Source: Owenia fusiformis (lineage: Eukaryota; Annelida; Polychaeta; Sabellida; Oweniidae). Taken from it: a stretch of DNA of 64,000 nt. The notes beneath the pieces were generated by a model. The model searched no databases. It was not told the DNA's origin and saw only the letters and a list, made by a program, of their open reading frames with translations. Below are positions 9,670 through 20,041 of this stretch, one piece after another. The stretch is from the NCBI GenBank assembly GCA_903813345.2, contig CAIIXF020000003.1, positions 1,445,609 through 1,509,608 on the forward strand. Reading direction: 5' to 3'. Position 1 is the stretch's first letter, and each line of letters begins with the position of its first letter. The position numbers and the translations under genes are program-made.

Positions 9670-12600
9670 CTGGAAAATTATAAAATTTTCTTTCAATTAC
9701 AAAAATAATTGGTGTTTGCTGCAATGACAATTTAAGTTTCCTACTAGACACCTATCACCATACCAACTTTGGTGTCCCTAAGTTCAACCACCTGGGAAGA
9801 AATACCTGATATGCAAACACATGATAAATGGACTTTCCTCTGTGCTTTATAGTAAGATGAAACTAAATCAAATGAGGCAAACTCTGTAAGTGTAAAATTT
9901 TAGAGTGTAGGCCTAGCTACTTTTGCTCTCAGCCAGTACAAAAAGGTTTAGTCCAAATCTGCATTGCTTATCTTCATTATTGTCAAATTGTTAGGTGACA
10001 AAGTACTGGCTAGTTCTTGTCAATGCATCATCCTCCACTGTGTCAATCACACTCGTATTTCTAAAATTTACATACATTGTCTTATGTCAGAATTATAGAG
10101 AAGATGTGATATATTAGATATAATTTGCCATTAATTAAACATCATTTTCCTCTGTAAAGTAGAGGTCTTTTGTTAGCTTTTCAAATTGCTAATATTCACA
10201 TTAAAATATCTTGTACACTATTTAGGATAGTGACTAAAAAAAGCCTCAAACTGGAGTATAGTTGTTTAGTAAATTGTATTTCATTCAAAAGCAATGAAAA
10301 TAAACTTACTTGGGGACATATCATTGATGGAAACAGTCATTGCCATCTTCAGGCATATTTGGTCTAAAGACACCCGTCGTGCTACCACATCAGCATATGT
10401 CCTGAACATCAGCATATGTCCTCAAATATGTACAGATCACATAAACTGGCCCATAAAATCAACCCAAATTAAGAAAATTAACAAGTACATTCATTTTGAA
10501 ATAGGGCACATAAATTAAAAAATTATAGAAAATTACCTATTCTGCATCATTTCCACGCGCTTTCTTGCTAAAGTTTCTTGTTATAGCTCTTATTTTTCCA
10601 TTTGATTTTATCAAAGGCAGAATCTGATATTTAGGGGGTATATACTTCATACTATACTTCATTCATGTTTTCAGGGTATAGCCTTCATGAAGTCTTGCAT
10701 GAGTTGAGTGAATGTTCAATAGGCTTCTTCAACTTCATGAAAATGTTCTCTTTAAAACAGTTCTACTCCTTTTAAATGTGTGCTACATGAATATAGGAGA
10801 CTTCCCATAGTCATTGAATTTCTCAAATAACATGAGTTGAAGTTAAAGGAATATCTATCTGTGTGAAAATCAACCAGGATGGTAATATAACACTGATAAT
10901 CCCTGTGATTTTCTGTGAAGCTCAAACATTCTGTTAGTGAGATGTGTAGATATATTCTCCCAATTTCTTCATCAGCTTCATGACTGTCATCCAGTCAGCA
11001 TATATATGTTATGAGTTAGATTTCTAAATCATCTGAAAATATTTATTATTGAGAAGCATATGGATTAACGGCACACTCATTGTTTAATTAGTGTCTTTTA
11101 GTTGTATTTAATTACACTCACATATGTTTTATGGTTCTTTATATATTCGTATCTCTGGTATGACACATTCCACGCATACAGTTGGTATTGGTGATAAGTT
11201 TGCATTTGTAGATAAGTAGAAGATAATAATGCCACAGCATGCATTTATGATGTTGTTAAAGAAAACAGTGTTTTTGTTAGATCCTTCCCGAGTTTTAGGA
11301 AAAGTGGGAGGCTTTATGAACTTCCAGCAAACTCTATAGATATTTAAGCAGAAGCCCCGAGGGGAAGAGACTAAAAGAAACCTAGCAAGAAATATCATAC
11401 ATATGAGTATCATACATGAAAACCTTTTATTTAATTAATACTATTTTGAACTATTTCATTTTATGTTATGATGGGGGCAGTTTGGATGCTGTACTTTTTT
11501 GCACAATTGGAGAATGAAAAAGGCAGGGCAAATGGTGCTTCCATATCTTCATAAGTCTCCTCTTCAGGCAGGGTTGATGGGATGGTGGCTACTGGTAGTT
11601 TTGGACGAGTCAGGTGTGATGGGTATTGATGCCTCTTCTATTTGTGTGACTAGTGTTGGCATAGTGATGGGTGTTATAGTTAAGGGATCATAGATGGTCA
11701 TTGGGTCTTTAAACTCATTAATTTCTGCCTTGGTTTTTTCACCTTTAACACTTTCTGTCTTATTTTCTTTGATGATGTTGTTTTCTTCTCTAGTCTGGAT
11801 ATCAGCGGACTTGGCGGCTTCTAACATTTGCATTTGTTATCCCATCGAACGAAGTTCGGAGGGATATAGGGAACGCCTCCGTCCGTCCGTCCGGGCAATA
11901 ACTCAAATACCGTTGGCTCGATTTTGTTCATATTTTGTACACATATACCCTATGGGGATAGAAGTTCTGCTCGAAAGCCGATTTTCAAAATGGCCGCTCA
12001 TTTCATAATGGTTTCAAAATGGCGGCCATTTTAGTGCCGAATTTACAGTAATTTAGGTGCAATATGTAAAACTGTAATAGCAATATGTTTCAGATGTAAA
12101 AAAATTATATTGGACATTAATAAAGCTAGAAATGTAGATATTAAAGAAGCACATGGCAGCCATCTTGAAAAATGGCGGCCTTTACTCGTTATTTTGGCTT
12201 GCTTGTTGATGACCGTTTTCAATGATGTTTGTCAAAGAGTTCTCAGTCTTGGATGTGGCATGAAGACCGGTTGAAATATTTATAAGGGTACTGTTTCTGA
12301 GATTGTCTGTTTCAAAAGGATTAGCCATGTTGTTCTTGACTTGTGCTATCATCTTCTGGACATCATTTTTTTCATCTCGCAATCGTTCTGTTGTACTATG
12401 CTGGTGGTGTTTCCTATTTGTTGTATCTGTGCCGATTTGATCAAGTGATTCTGCATATTCACCTAATATCTGGCGGGTTAGAGACCATCTCATGATTACT
12501 GGTTCATTTTTAGTAATACCAATGTAAGATGGGCGATTGGAGGCCCGTGGGCGGCAAATTAAATAAACAACAAATGATTAAAATGTCTAAAAATTCTATT

Positions 12601-15600
12601 TCAATATCCAACAATCAGTCAGTATATCTACATAATCCAGAATATCCACTTCAAGTATTCAACTGTAACTGAGCAACTGAACTGACTACAGTGTACCTGT
12701 GTACTTGCTGGGCCAACACCCCAACTCATGTGATTATATTCCATATATGGAAACAAGGCTGCGCAAAATACCCAGCATGACAAGATATAATATGAAAAGG
12801 TAAAAATGTAAAACTGGTTTGAACAATAGAACAAGTGAACAGTATAAAACATGTATGAAGGACTAGAAAACAACAGGATTAAAGGTATTAAAGACAGATT
12901 GAATAGAGTTACAATATGTATAAAACTATGAATTAGAAAATATGAAAATGACCCTGTTACATTCACGCGGACACGTCTTACATGCGTAAGAATGTAAGAA
13001 TGTAGAATGCATGCTGGAATAAAATATCAAAACCATCAAATTATTTACCTTGCAATCAACTGGTCAGACTTATCCACCCCTCCCATTCCATTATTGTATG
13101 CAGAAATAATGTTTGGCCTTCTCACCAGCACGCGGACACGTCTTACATGCGTAAGAATGTAGAATGCATGCTGGAATAAAATATCAAAACCATCAAATTA
13201 TTAGACTCCAGATGTCAATCTGGAGTCTATTGTTTTTGCCAGTATTCTTATTCTTCTTATTCTTATTATTCTTTGGGAGTTTTTTCAATAACTATGAGGT
13301 ATCCAGTAAGTACCATAATACAGTTGATTTAGGTTCAGTATCTAGTTGGTGGGAAATTGGATCAAATTTTTATCTAGGTCAAAGGTCAAGAACTAGGTCA
13401 AATCCAGTACTTTGTCACTTTTTTCGATTTTCTCGGTCGTCCTTCAATATTTTTGATCCGGGTTTTTTTCATTGTGTTCCTCATAAAAAAGTAGAAAGTC
13501 TAGGGTCGATTTATTTTTGTGGTATCTCAAACCGATTTCGAGATAACAGTGTCCGAAAACGAGGTCCAAAAAAAAGTTCTCCAAATCCAATGTCCAGGAT
13601 ATCAGTCTTATAGGAAATTTTCTCAGAATTCCGAATCTGAAAACCAAATTTCGATCTGACTTGCAGTTCAGAAGTTATGGCGTTTTGAAAATTCAAAAAT
13701 CGCTAAATTTGGTGCCCCATGTTAATTCAATGGGAAAAAATATTTTTTTGAAGTGTAAAATACGAGATATAGACTAAGCACAGCTAATCATAATGGAAGC
13801 CCATAAAAGAAAGGGATCTCAAAACCTTCTTTTCATAAAAATTTGGACACCAAAATGCCTAGGTCAAAATCTAGGTCAAATTCAAAGTTTTTCCTTATTT
13901 TTGCGATTCTGACACTACAGATTAATTATATTCTTCGAAATTTTGTATACATGTAGCCAAGAGTGTGCTAATAGTGTTAGCCTTTTGCCGTCAGAAAGTC
14001 TTTTGACCCACTTTTGAGATATGGTGTCCGAAAAGTAGGTCAAAATAAAAAATTCTCCAAATTTAACGTTTGAGTTATGAATTAAGTATAGAATTTTCTC
14101 AGGAATCCGAATCTGCAAATCAAATTTCGATCCGACTTCCGGTTCGGAAGTTATGACATTTTGAAAGCTCAAAAATCGTTAAATTTGGTACCCCATGTTA
14201 TGTCAATGGGAGAAAAGAATTTTTTGAAGTGTAAAATACGAGATATAGACTAAGTACAGCTTAAAATAATGAAAGCTTATGAAAGAAGGGGACCTCGAAG
14301 GCTACCTAACTTCAAAATTTGGACACCAAAATCCCTAGGTCAAAATCTAGGTCAAATTCATAGTTTTTCCTTATTTTTTCCGATTCTGACACTATGTTTA
14401 AATGATTTGCTTCAAAATTTTGTATACGGGTAGGAAAGAGTGTGCTTATAGTGTTAGCCTTTGCCGTCAGAAAGTATTTCGACCCATTTTTGAGATATGG
14501 TTTCCGAAAAGTAGGTCAAAATAAAAAGTTCTCCAAATTTAACATGTGAGTTATGAATTAAAGGTAGAATTTTCTCAGGAATCCGAGTCTGCAAACTAAA
14601 TTTCGATGCAACTTCTGGTTCGAAAGTTATGGTGTTTTGAAAGCTCAATTTCAGAAAATCGATCTGATGGTATCCTGATAGAAAGTCAAGAGTAGAGAAG
14701 TCGAAAATTTTGAAAAATTTATCCATCCATCCTATCTGATCTTATCCTATCCTATCCTTCCTATCTATCCTTCCTTCGTATCTTTTCCTTCCTATCCTCT
14801 CCTATTATATCCTTTCTTCCTATTCTGTTCTATCCTGTCCTTCTTTCTTATTCTATCCTATCGTTCCTTCCTATTCTATCCTATCCTACCTTCCTATTTT
14901 ATTCATCCATCTTTTTCTGGATGACTCAGCTTATTCTGGATGACTCGGCTAAAAATGGTCTAAATCTGGAGTCTGAAATTGAACTTCGTTCAATTTCCAA
15001 AGTCTAGTTTACCTTGCAATCAACTGGTCAGACTTATCCACCCCTCCCATTCCATTATTGTATGCAGAAATAATGTTTGGCCTTCTCACCAGCGTTTGTC
15101 TCCATTGACCTGCTTGCTTCACCATACGTCTAAACATATAAATAGCAGTAGCCTAAGTTAGAAATTAGCATAATCAAACATTTATAATTTACAGGGTAAA
15201 CTGTAAAGTTAGTTCTGCAATGTCAATCATATGGGAACTGTCACAAGTATATTTCAGAACATATGAAAAAAGAGCACAGAGTTCTGAGAAAATTGTTGAG
15301 TGTTGAGAAAATTCTGATTTCTATCAAAAGCCTTATACTTACCTCACAAAATCATGTTGGGATACTGATCCAAAAGATGATAGCATGGTCACCAGTTTGG
15401 AATCTTTCCACTGAAGAAAGCACAGCCTATCTTGCCTAACATACCTGACATTACCTAGAAAAATACATTAAATGTAAAGTAAAACTTCATGGTGAAATAT
15501 GAGCTATTGGTAAGAAATAAATACAGTTCAATACTATCTCAATTAGCAAGTTTTATGGCAATGAACATAATATCACTAAAATGTGAATAAACCCACAGTT

Positions 15601-18045
15601 CTATTATTCTCAACATTCTTTTCACAAAAAAATGTTCGTTTCCCTATATTATAACAGCATTATCAACGGAAAAAATTATTTCAAAACAGAAAATTGATAC
15701 TTTAAGTGTAACGTTAAATGATCATATAAGAAATAAATATAATTCTATAAGTAATAATAATATTAATACATAACTGGTAAATGTGTTAATATAAAAATGT
15801 TATCAAGAATAAAGCTGAAAACTAAGCCATCAAACCATTTCTAACCAACAAGCCCAACAACAAACCAACAATGACCCTGGAAAATCTAGCCTAAGACTAC
15901 CTCTGTTAGGTTTGACCCATTTATGTTTCAATGTCTGAGGAACGCCGACCCTGTTTTCACGCATAGTACCACAACAGTCTGTATTGTTATATACCAGTTC
16001 ATTTGCGAGTGCGACACTACTGTACCAGTTGTCGTAAAATACACGATATCCCTGGTTTAATAGGCCCTGCATTAGACTCATGACCGCATCGTAAGCAGCT
16101 CCATTGTCACCTATTGGTTCATTGTTTTTGCCAGTGTAGACTTTGAATTTGAATGTATATCTTGAGTCCGTTTCGGCCAAAACAAACAATTTAAATCCGA
16201 ACCGGACAGGTTTGTCCTTATTGAATTGCCGAAATCCACTGTGATGTTTTGATCTTACCATGCGTTCGTCTACTGACACATTTTGATCTGGTTGAAAGAG
16301 TTCAATTGAAACATTCTGAATATGGTCGATCAAATTGCGTATTTTTCTTAGTTTATCCTGCACAAATGGGACCTCTTGTGTTGGATCTGATATGTGAAGA
16401 AATGCCAAAATTGCCTGAAACCTTTCTCTGGACAAAAACCTCCTAGCCCATAGTCCGTTGTACAATGTCTTCAATGACCAGTATCTGTCAATCCTTGCCA
16501 CATCAACAAATCCCATATAAATCAATATAGCAATGAACTGTCGAATTTCTGGGACAGTTACATCTTGCCAGCCTCCATCAGCAGAAGAATATGATGGCTT
16601 GTCTAAGATATTTAACCAGGCATAAAGGTTTGTGTTGTTGACTATTTCTTGTAAAATGACATCTGAGAAGAATACTGAAAAAAGGAAAGGGCAGAGGTAA
16701 ACTGCAGTAGACCATTACGGGTAAGCCTTCCAAGTTGGATGCCTGGCTCTTTGATTGGACGAAATTGAAATGGGTTGGGGGCAATATCATTTTGACCATA
16801 CCCGTATTTTGTCTGGTCATTAGCCACATCCCGGGGCAAAGGTCTTCCTTGTGCTGCATCACCTCCTGGACCAGGGGCATCAGGTAGGCTATCATCAGAA
16901 TCAACACCATTGTCAGCAAGACTGTCATCAGAATCAGTATCATCATCAGCAAGACTGTCATCAGAATCAGTATCATCATCAGCTGTAGAATCAGCATCAC
17001 TATCATCAATTTGCCTAAAATGTTGAAAAGACCTGTTCAAATATCATAGATTTTGAAAATTTTGCCATGGGATGCAGGTAGTATGAATTGACATGGAAAT
17101 CTGGGTAAAAGAAGCAACATTTATAGATATTAACAAATAAAGAAGCAACAGTCATATTTGTATACTGGTTAACTGATTCTGTTTATTGAAGCAGATAGAT
17201 AGAAAAGTGTGTGAACTTGAATGTACCCTATTATCGCCCACTCGCGATGGACCGGAAGTAACTTATTTAGCAATGTCGCTATTTCCTATGGTAAAATACC
17301 ATGTTATGGTACTTTGTATTTTGAAAAAGGTTGGTACTCAGTCTTTTCCTCGCATAATTACTTTTTTTCGTGTTTTGCTTGCAAAAAGTTTTTTTTCATT
17401 TTTTGAAACTGACAACAACTGACGAACAACACAATCATCTTACATTTAACCCTAGAAGCCCTAAGGTAAAAATAGTCACACGAACACCTAAGGGGGGGTC
17501 AAAAGGGCACCCCCCTTGTAAAAATTTTATTAGGATGTTCAAACTTTTTCCACATATACTTCATTCAATTATCTACAACTTGGTATAAAAGTTTTAACAA
17601 CTGCGATGATGTGATATTGCGTAATTTTATTCTTAAGACAACACGTATGGTAGAATTAGTGCTAGCTTTTTTCTGATTTTGTCTATTGGAGCTGATGATT
17701 ACATCATAATAAATCAGTTACCCTATGTACAATTCTGCTGATTTTTTCAGAAAACATGTCTTATATCTGTAGCTTCAGCTACTGAAAATTTGAAGACCCT
17801 ACCAGATGCCAATAAAAAGTTATGGGGAAAAAACTTAACAGGGGGGGTCATTTTGACCCCCCCTTAGGGCTTCTAGGGTTAACATACCTAGCTCTCATAA
17901 AATCCTCATCTAATTGGTTCTCCTCATGCTCTGGTAAACCATCTTCATCACTACAGTCCCCATCAAGTGAAAACCCGTCTTGAAAGAACTGTAAGGCTCT
18001 TGTTTTTGCATGTTCTCCACTATACACATCTGCGATGAAGTCCAT
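9398..18045 (-). CDS. Multi-exon piggyBac transposase (PGBD-like) gene
   Basis: Five exons in order on the minus strand carry consecutive parts of one piggyBac protein: acidic N-terminus (18045-17888), first part of the catalytic core (17014-15901), linker (15454-15343), the GGVDxxD motif (15129-15013), and the C-terminal Cys/His-rich tail with its stop (9669-9398). Intron junctions between the first four are GT-AG and agree in phase. One exon between 13.0 and 9.7 kb is not identified. All four acidic residues known to be catalytic in piggyBac have counterparts (SVDERM, FYDNWY, GGVDKSD). Against function stand an apparent frameshift at about 16.68 kb and an internal duplication. The introns have taken up a piggyBac MITE, a Helentron-like element and other repeats. 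It may be a degenerate transposon copy or a host gene derived from one. Confidence 0.7.
9760..11560. other. Intronic/intergenic AT-rich sequence
   Basis: Lies within the span of the piggyBac gene. I see only short shadow frames and no recognisable domain. The frame at 11129-11413 (minus) contains a hydrophobic piece (FFNNIINACCGIIIF) that could in principle be the missing piggyBac exon, but the match is too weak to call. Confidence 0.4.
11564..12493 (-). pseudogene. Uncharacterised conserved protein, interrupted
   Basis: Two minus-strand blocks read as one protein family. The first (12493-12182) contains RWSLTRQILGEYAESL, DEKNDVQKMI and NPFETDNLRNSTLINISTGL; the second (11833-11564) contains MLEAAKSADIQTREENNI. 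The NPF...L-I-ISTGL pattern recalls an uncharacterised family repeatedly found next to mobile elements in marine invertebrate genomes; no function is known to me. Between the blocks lies the repeat element at 11836-12180, which ends the first frame. Simple removal of that element does not restore the frame exactly, so further mutations or an intron are likely. Confidence 0.45.
11836..12180 (+). mobile_element. Truncated tandem-core (HINE/pearl-like) element
   Basis: Starts TATCCCATCGAACGAAGTTC with a hairpin-prone GAACGAAGTTC, then (CCGT)n, then AATAACTCAAATACC. The same start occurs at 27111 and, decayed, at 58345. It has no coding capacity. Such elements (5' conserved block, short tandem core) fit non-autonomous Helentron-associated or 'pearl' families; that is inference from structure. 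The interior is rich in 'ATGGC(G/C)GCCAT' patches. Confidence 0.6.
12964..13128. repeat. Tandem duplicate of a piggyBac exon-4/intron segment, copy 1
   Basis: About 165 bp, repeated immediately at 13129-13200 and continued at 15008-15092 after an insertion. On the minus strand it contains two thirds of piggyBac exon 4 (including GGVDKSD) with its donor (GCAAG|GTAAAT) and about 80 bp of intron. Copy 1 has a 10-bp extra 'AAGAATGT' repeat. It preserves the site before insertion of the element at 13201-15007. Confidence 0.9.
13201..15007 (+). mobile_element. Helentron-like non-autonomous element (HINE type), 1.8 kb
   Basis: The borders are fixed by comparison with the uninterrupted tandem copy: CAAATTA|TTTACC becomes CAAATTA-TTAGACTCC...AGTCTAG-TTTACC. 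The 5' end forms a perfect hairpin (AGACTCCAGAT/ATCTGGAGTCT). Ten bases before the 3' end is a second perfect hairpin (GAAATTGAAC-TTC-GTTCAATTTC), and the end is CTAG. TAGACT/AGTCTA form short terminal inverted repeats, and insertion is into a T-run. Hairpins at both ends, a CTRR-type end and a tandem core are the description of Helentron-associated elements. The core has about 2.7 units of about 478 bp (from 13380) carrying AGGTCAAAATCTAGGTCAAA, then a TCCTA/TTCC microsatellite at 14722-14905. No open frame of note. Confidence 0.8.
15013..15129 (-). CDS. piggyBac gene exon 4 (GGVDxxD motif)
   Basis: 117 nt from ATATGTTTAG to GCAAG|GTAAAC, encoding RRPNIISAYNNGMGGVDKSD and QLIA. GGVDxxD carries the third catalytic Asp pair of piggyBac transposases. 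The donor is directly abutted by the 3' end of the Helentron-like element (CTAG at 15004-15007), so only five nucleotides of native intron separate exon and element. The 3' two thirds of this exon and its intron start are duplicated at 12964-13128. Confidence 0.75.
15343..15454 (-). CDS. piggyBac gene exon 3
   Basis: 112 nt between TTTTTCTAG and GAG|GTAAGT, encoding GNVRYVRQDRLCFLQWKDSK and LVTMLSSFG. This matches the piggyBac segment before the third catalytic Asp (L-x-W-x-D-x-K-x-V-x-x-LS). Phase 1 in and phase 2 out both agree with the neighbouring exons. Confidence 0.75.
15901..17014 (-). CDS. piggyBac gene exon 2 (catalytic core, first two Asp)
   Basis: Starts after CTTTTCAACATTTTAG with QIDDSDADSTADDDTDS (acidic repeats), then FRPIKEPGIQLG, the conserved region before the core. 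After about 16.69 kb the frame changes. It resumes as FFSDVILQEIVNNTNLYAWL and continues through FVQDKLRKIRNLIDHI, SVDERMV (first Asp), FYDNWYSSVALANELV (second Asp) and TLKHKWVKPNRG. The exon ends at GAG|GTAGTC. The frame break sits in a T-rich run next to CCTTTTTTCAG: either a one-base indel, or a 44-nt GT-AG intron, which would be unusually short. Reading on past 15901 gives a short unrelated tail with a stop at 15830, as expected for intron. Confidence 0.75.
17446..17882. mobile_element. piggyBac-type MITE with TTAA duplications
   Basis: TTAA (17446-17449 and 17879-17882) flanks perfect 17-bp terminal inverted repeats CCCTAGAAGCCCTAAGG. TTAA target sites and a CCCTAGAA terminus are the signature of piggyBac transposition. 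G7/C7 runs and GGGTCA motifs lie just inside. It sits in intron 1 of the piggyBac gene and touches the splice donor. Confidence 0.92.
17888..18045 (-). CDS. piggyBac gene exon 1 (acidic N-terminus)
   Basis: ATG at 18045 opens 52 codons plus 2 nt: MDFIADVYSGEHAKTRALQF, then an acidic stretch. It ends at AG|GTATGT. The acidic, poorly conserved N-terminus is typical of piggyBac proteins. The exon is in phase 2 with the acceptor at 17015 (ACATTTTAG|G), giving a split Arg codon. The last T of the donor hexamer is also the first base, read on this strand, of the TTAA that flanks the MITE at 17446-17882. Confidence 0.65.
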
Positions 18046-18283
18046 GTTTATATCTGTAACTTTGAGTACCTGGTTATAAGTGTATGGTCCTCAAGAACTA
18101 TATATATAAATTACAAATGTCTATACGAGATAGTTCACTATATACACTGTTTGTTTGTTTATCTGCATAAGTTGTAACTGTTTAGGCTATGTACTCAAGT
18201 ATACACATCTTCGATGGAGTCCATGTTTATATCTGTAACTGTGAGTACCTGGTTATAAGTGTATGGTCCTCAAGAACTTGACC
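18022..18283. repeat. Two ~85-bp direct repeats around the piggyBac start codon
   Basis: 18022-18105 and 18200-18283 are near-identical (TCCATGTTTATATCTGTAAC, GGTTATAAGTGTATGGTCCT). The first contains, on the minus strand, the ATG and first codons of piggyBac exon 1; the second is an upstream duplicate of the 5' leader and ATG that meets a stop a few codons on. Confidence 0.8.
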
Positions 18284-18292
18284 ATCTCGGGC

Positions 18293-18469
18293 TTAGTATC
18301 TAAAGCGCACCTCAACTTTAATTGGGGCTAATACTTCTTCGACCCTTCGGAGTATAAGGGTTGGATCCTGGTTCTGGACTCTAACCTCTCCAACCTTGTC
18401 TTTAGACTCTTTTGTCTGTACTCCCTTTACTGTAGCGTCTTGCTCCGATGACTTTGGGGGAGGAACCAT
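18293..18469 (-). CDS. Small unrecognised ORF, 58 codons
   Basis: MVPPPKSSEQDATVKGVQTK, then a hydrophilic stretch ending in VLAPIKVEVRFRY and a stop. The same frame is open upstream to about 18540 except for one TAG. Composition is protein-like and charged, and the region lies upstream of the piggyBac gene on the same strand. No domain recognised. Confidence 0.3.
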   Translation of the reverse strand: MVPPPKSSEQDATVKGVQTKESKDKVGEVRVQNQDPTLILRRVEEVLAPIKVEVRFRY

Positions 18470-18826
18470 GGCCTACTCTGTGGCCCCCTGTTTATCTTCT
18501 AACTTGGGGGGTGTCATAGCTTTTGTGGAGGGCAACTTCTTGAAACTTCTTTGGGTTATTGATGAAAAATATACAGACATTAAAGGTACACTACTAATAT
18601 GAATGAGTTTATATTAGCATAACATCTCATTTTTATCTCAATGAATTATGTTGTTTATAGGAGTATATATACCACCCATTATCTGAGCTTGTCCGCATTT
18701 TACCATATGGTGCCAGGTGCCATGTGACATACACGGAAGTAAACAGAAATTCATGTGAATTGGAATCATAACTTTTATTTGTTCATTTTCGTGGATTTTA
18801 ATCTCATGTTGTCGGCACCCAAATTG

Positions 18827-19111
18827 TTAAGCGTGATTTGTATTGTTATAAGTATTGTTAAATTCAGTAAGATGATAAAATTGTCCAGGGGTCTCCAAAT
18901 CTATTACATCTAAGAGTTCACTGAACACTTTCTCATACTCTGTTTCGCAAATAGATCCATACCTACAACAAAGTAGTCTCCCTAAATATATCATCATCTT
19001 TACCTTTGACTTTACCTTTGACCATTCTTGAAAAGCAGTGGGATTGGCCTTGATATTGGCAATAGCACTAACACAGTTTTGACCAATCCAGCCTTGTTTG
19101 AGCCCCAGCAC
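18827..19111 (-). CDS. Unrecognised coding segment, likely 3' exon of the 19.2-19.8 kb gene
   Basis: 94 residues with balanced composition (AFQEWSKVKSKVKMMIYLGR, LCCRYGSICETEYEKVFSEL, DLETPGQFYHLTEFNNTYNN). The ordered helix-like character and lack of repeats suggest genuine coding sequence. It lies just downstream of two further coding pieces on the same strand. Not assigned to a family. Confidence 0.4.
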   Translation of the reverse strand: MLGLKQGWIGQNCVSAIANIKANPTAFQEWSKVKSKVKMMIYLGRLLCCRYGSICETEYEKVFSELLDVIDLETPGQFYHLTEFNNTYNNTNHA

Positions 19112-19246
19112 TTAAAGGGCACAGCAGTCCTTATGTGCATTGTGCTCCTCATATTTGCCACTGGCAAACTGCTGGACTAAAGTTGATTTTATTCAGGTAG
19201 CTTAATAGCATTCATAAAAGCTAGTTCTGTATAGATGAACCCCAAT

Positions 19247-19840
19247 TTAACATCTTTCAATGCCCCATTTATATTGAATTTTTTCATCAATGTTGTTGAG
19301 AATCAGACCCCACTTTGCTGCTATATCAATTGCCTGAAAATAAAATGTGTTGTCTGATTAGTAATCCCAGGTCAGTTATAACTGCGATGCAATGATCTTA
19401 GGTCAGTGATATTTGGGTTTATATGTGTGGGTAATGGATGGAATATATTTCGGAATGGATGAAATAGACCTGTCTATGAGGCACTTTACCTGTGCAACGA
19501 AGTCCACATCACAGTACTTCTGATCTCCTATTAGCACACTGGACAGTGTTACAGATACAGGGGCATCATTTCCATGGAAGCTGACAAAAAAAGTCAGCAA
19601 TACTGGCTAAACGCCATCAAAAATTTATCTTAACAGCTTTTGTACATTGCTTTAATCTAACTGCAGCAATATGTTCAACTCCTTTTCTGCGTCGATTATG
19701 ACATAATACTCCTTCTTTAAAAAAGCTTCTTTTGCTATCATTTCCTCTTTCTGCGTCCTCACTAAACTAACAGTCCCAATATTTTGTCCACCCTTCCCAT
19801 TTGTTAAGGACATCAGATGAATTTTTAATTTATATTGCAT
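19247..19840 (-). pseudogene. Unrecognised gene, two exons, frame broken
   Basis: The upstream exon (from ATG 19840 to 19490) starts MQYKLKIHLMSLTNGKGGQN. After two frame changes (near 19680 and 19620) and one in-frame TAG it continues as SFHGNDAPVSVTLSSVLIGD and CDVDFVAQ to a donor CAG|GTAAAG. The next exon (19333-19247) follows a strong acceptor ATTTTATTTTCAG and continues in phase 0 with AIDIAAKWGLILNNIDEKIQ before a stop. The clean junction shows a real gene structure; the frame damage points to a pseudogene or transposon relic. Confidence 0.5.
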
Positions 19841-20041
19841 GACTTCAGAAAATTTTTCGGCACATACGTCAGATTGTATGGTGGCATTTTATGTGGTTGT
19901 GATTGAATAGCAATGTTTTCCCAAAAGTCTATATTGTTGTTTCCTTCTCCAACTGGAATGCTCTCCCAACTTTATGTGCTCTTCCAGAGCCATGTGATTT
20001 GAAAATGGCTTGGTGCACCCTAGTTCTTTTCAATATATTAA

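Noticed and set aside
11129-11413. Missing piggyBac exon (FFNNIINACCGIIIF)
   Set aside because: Only a vague hydrophobic resemblance; no matched splice phases were established.
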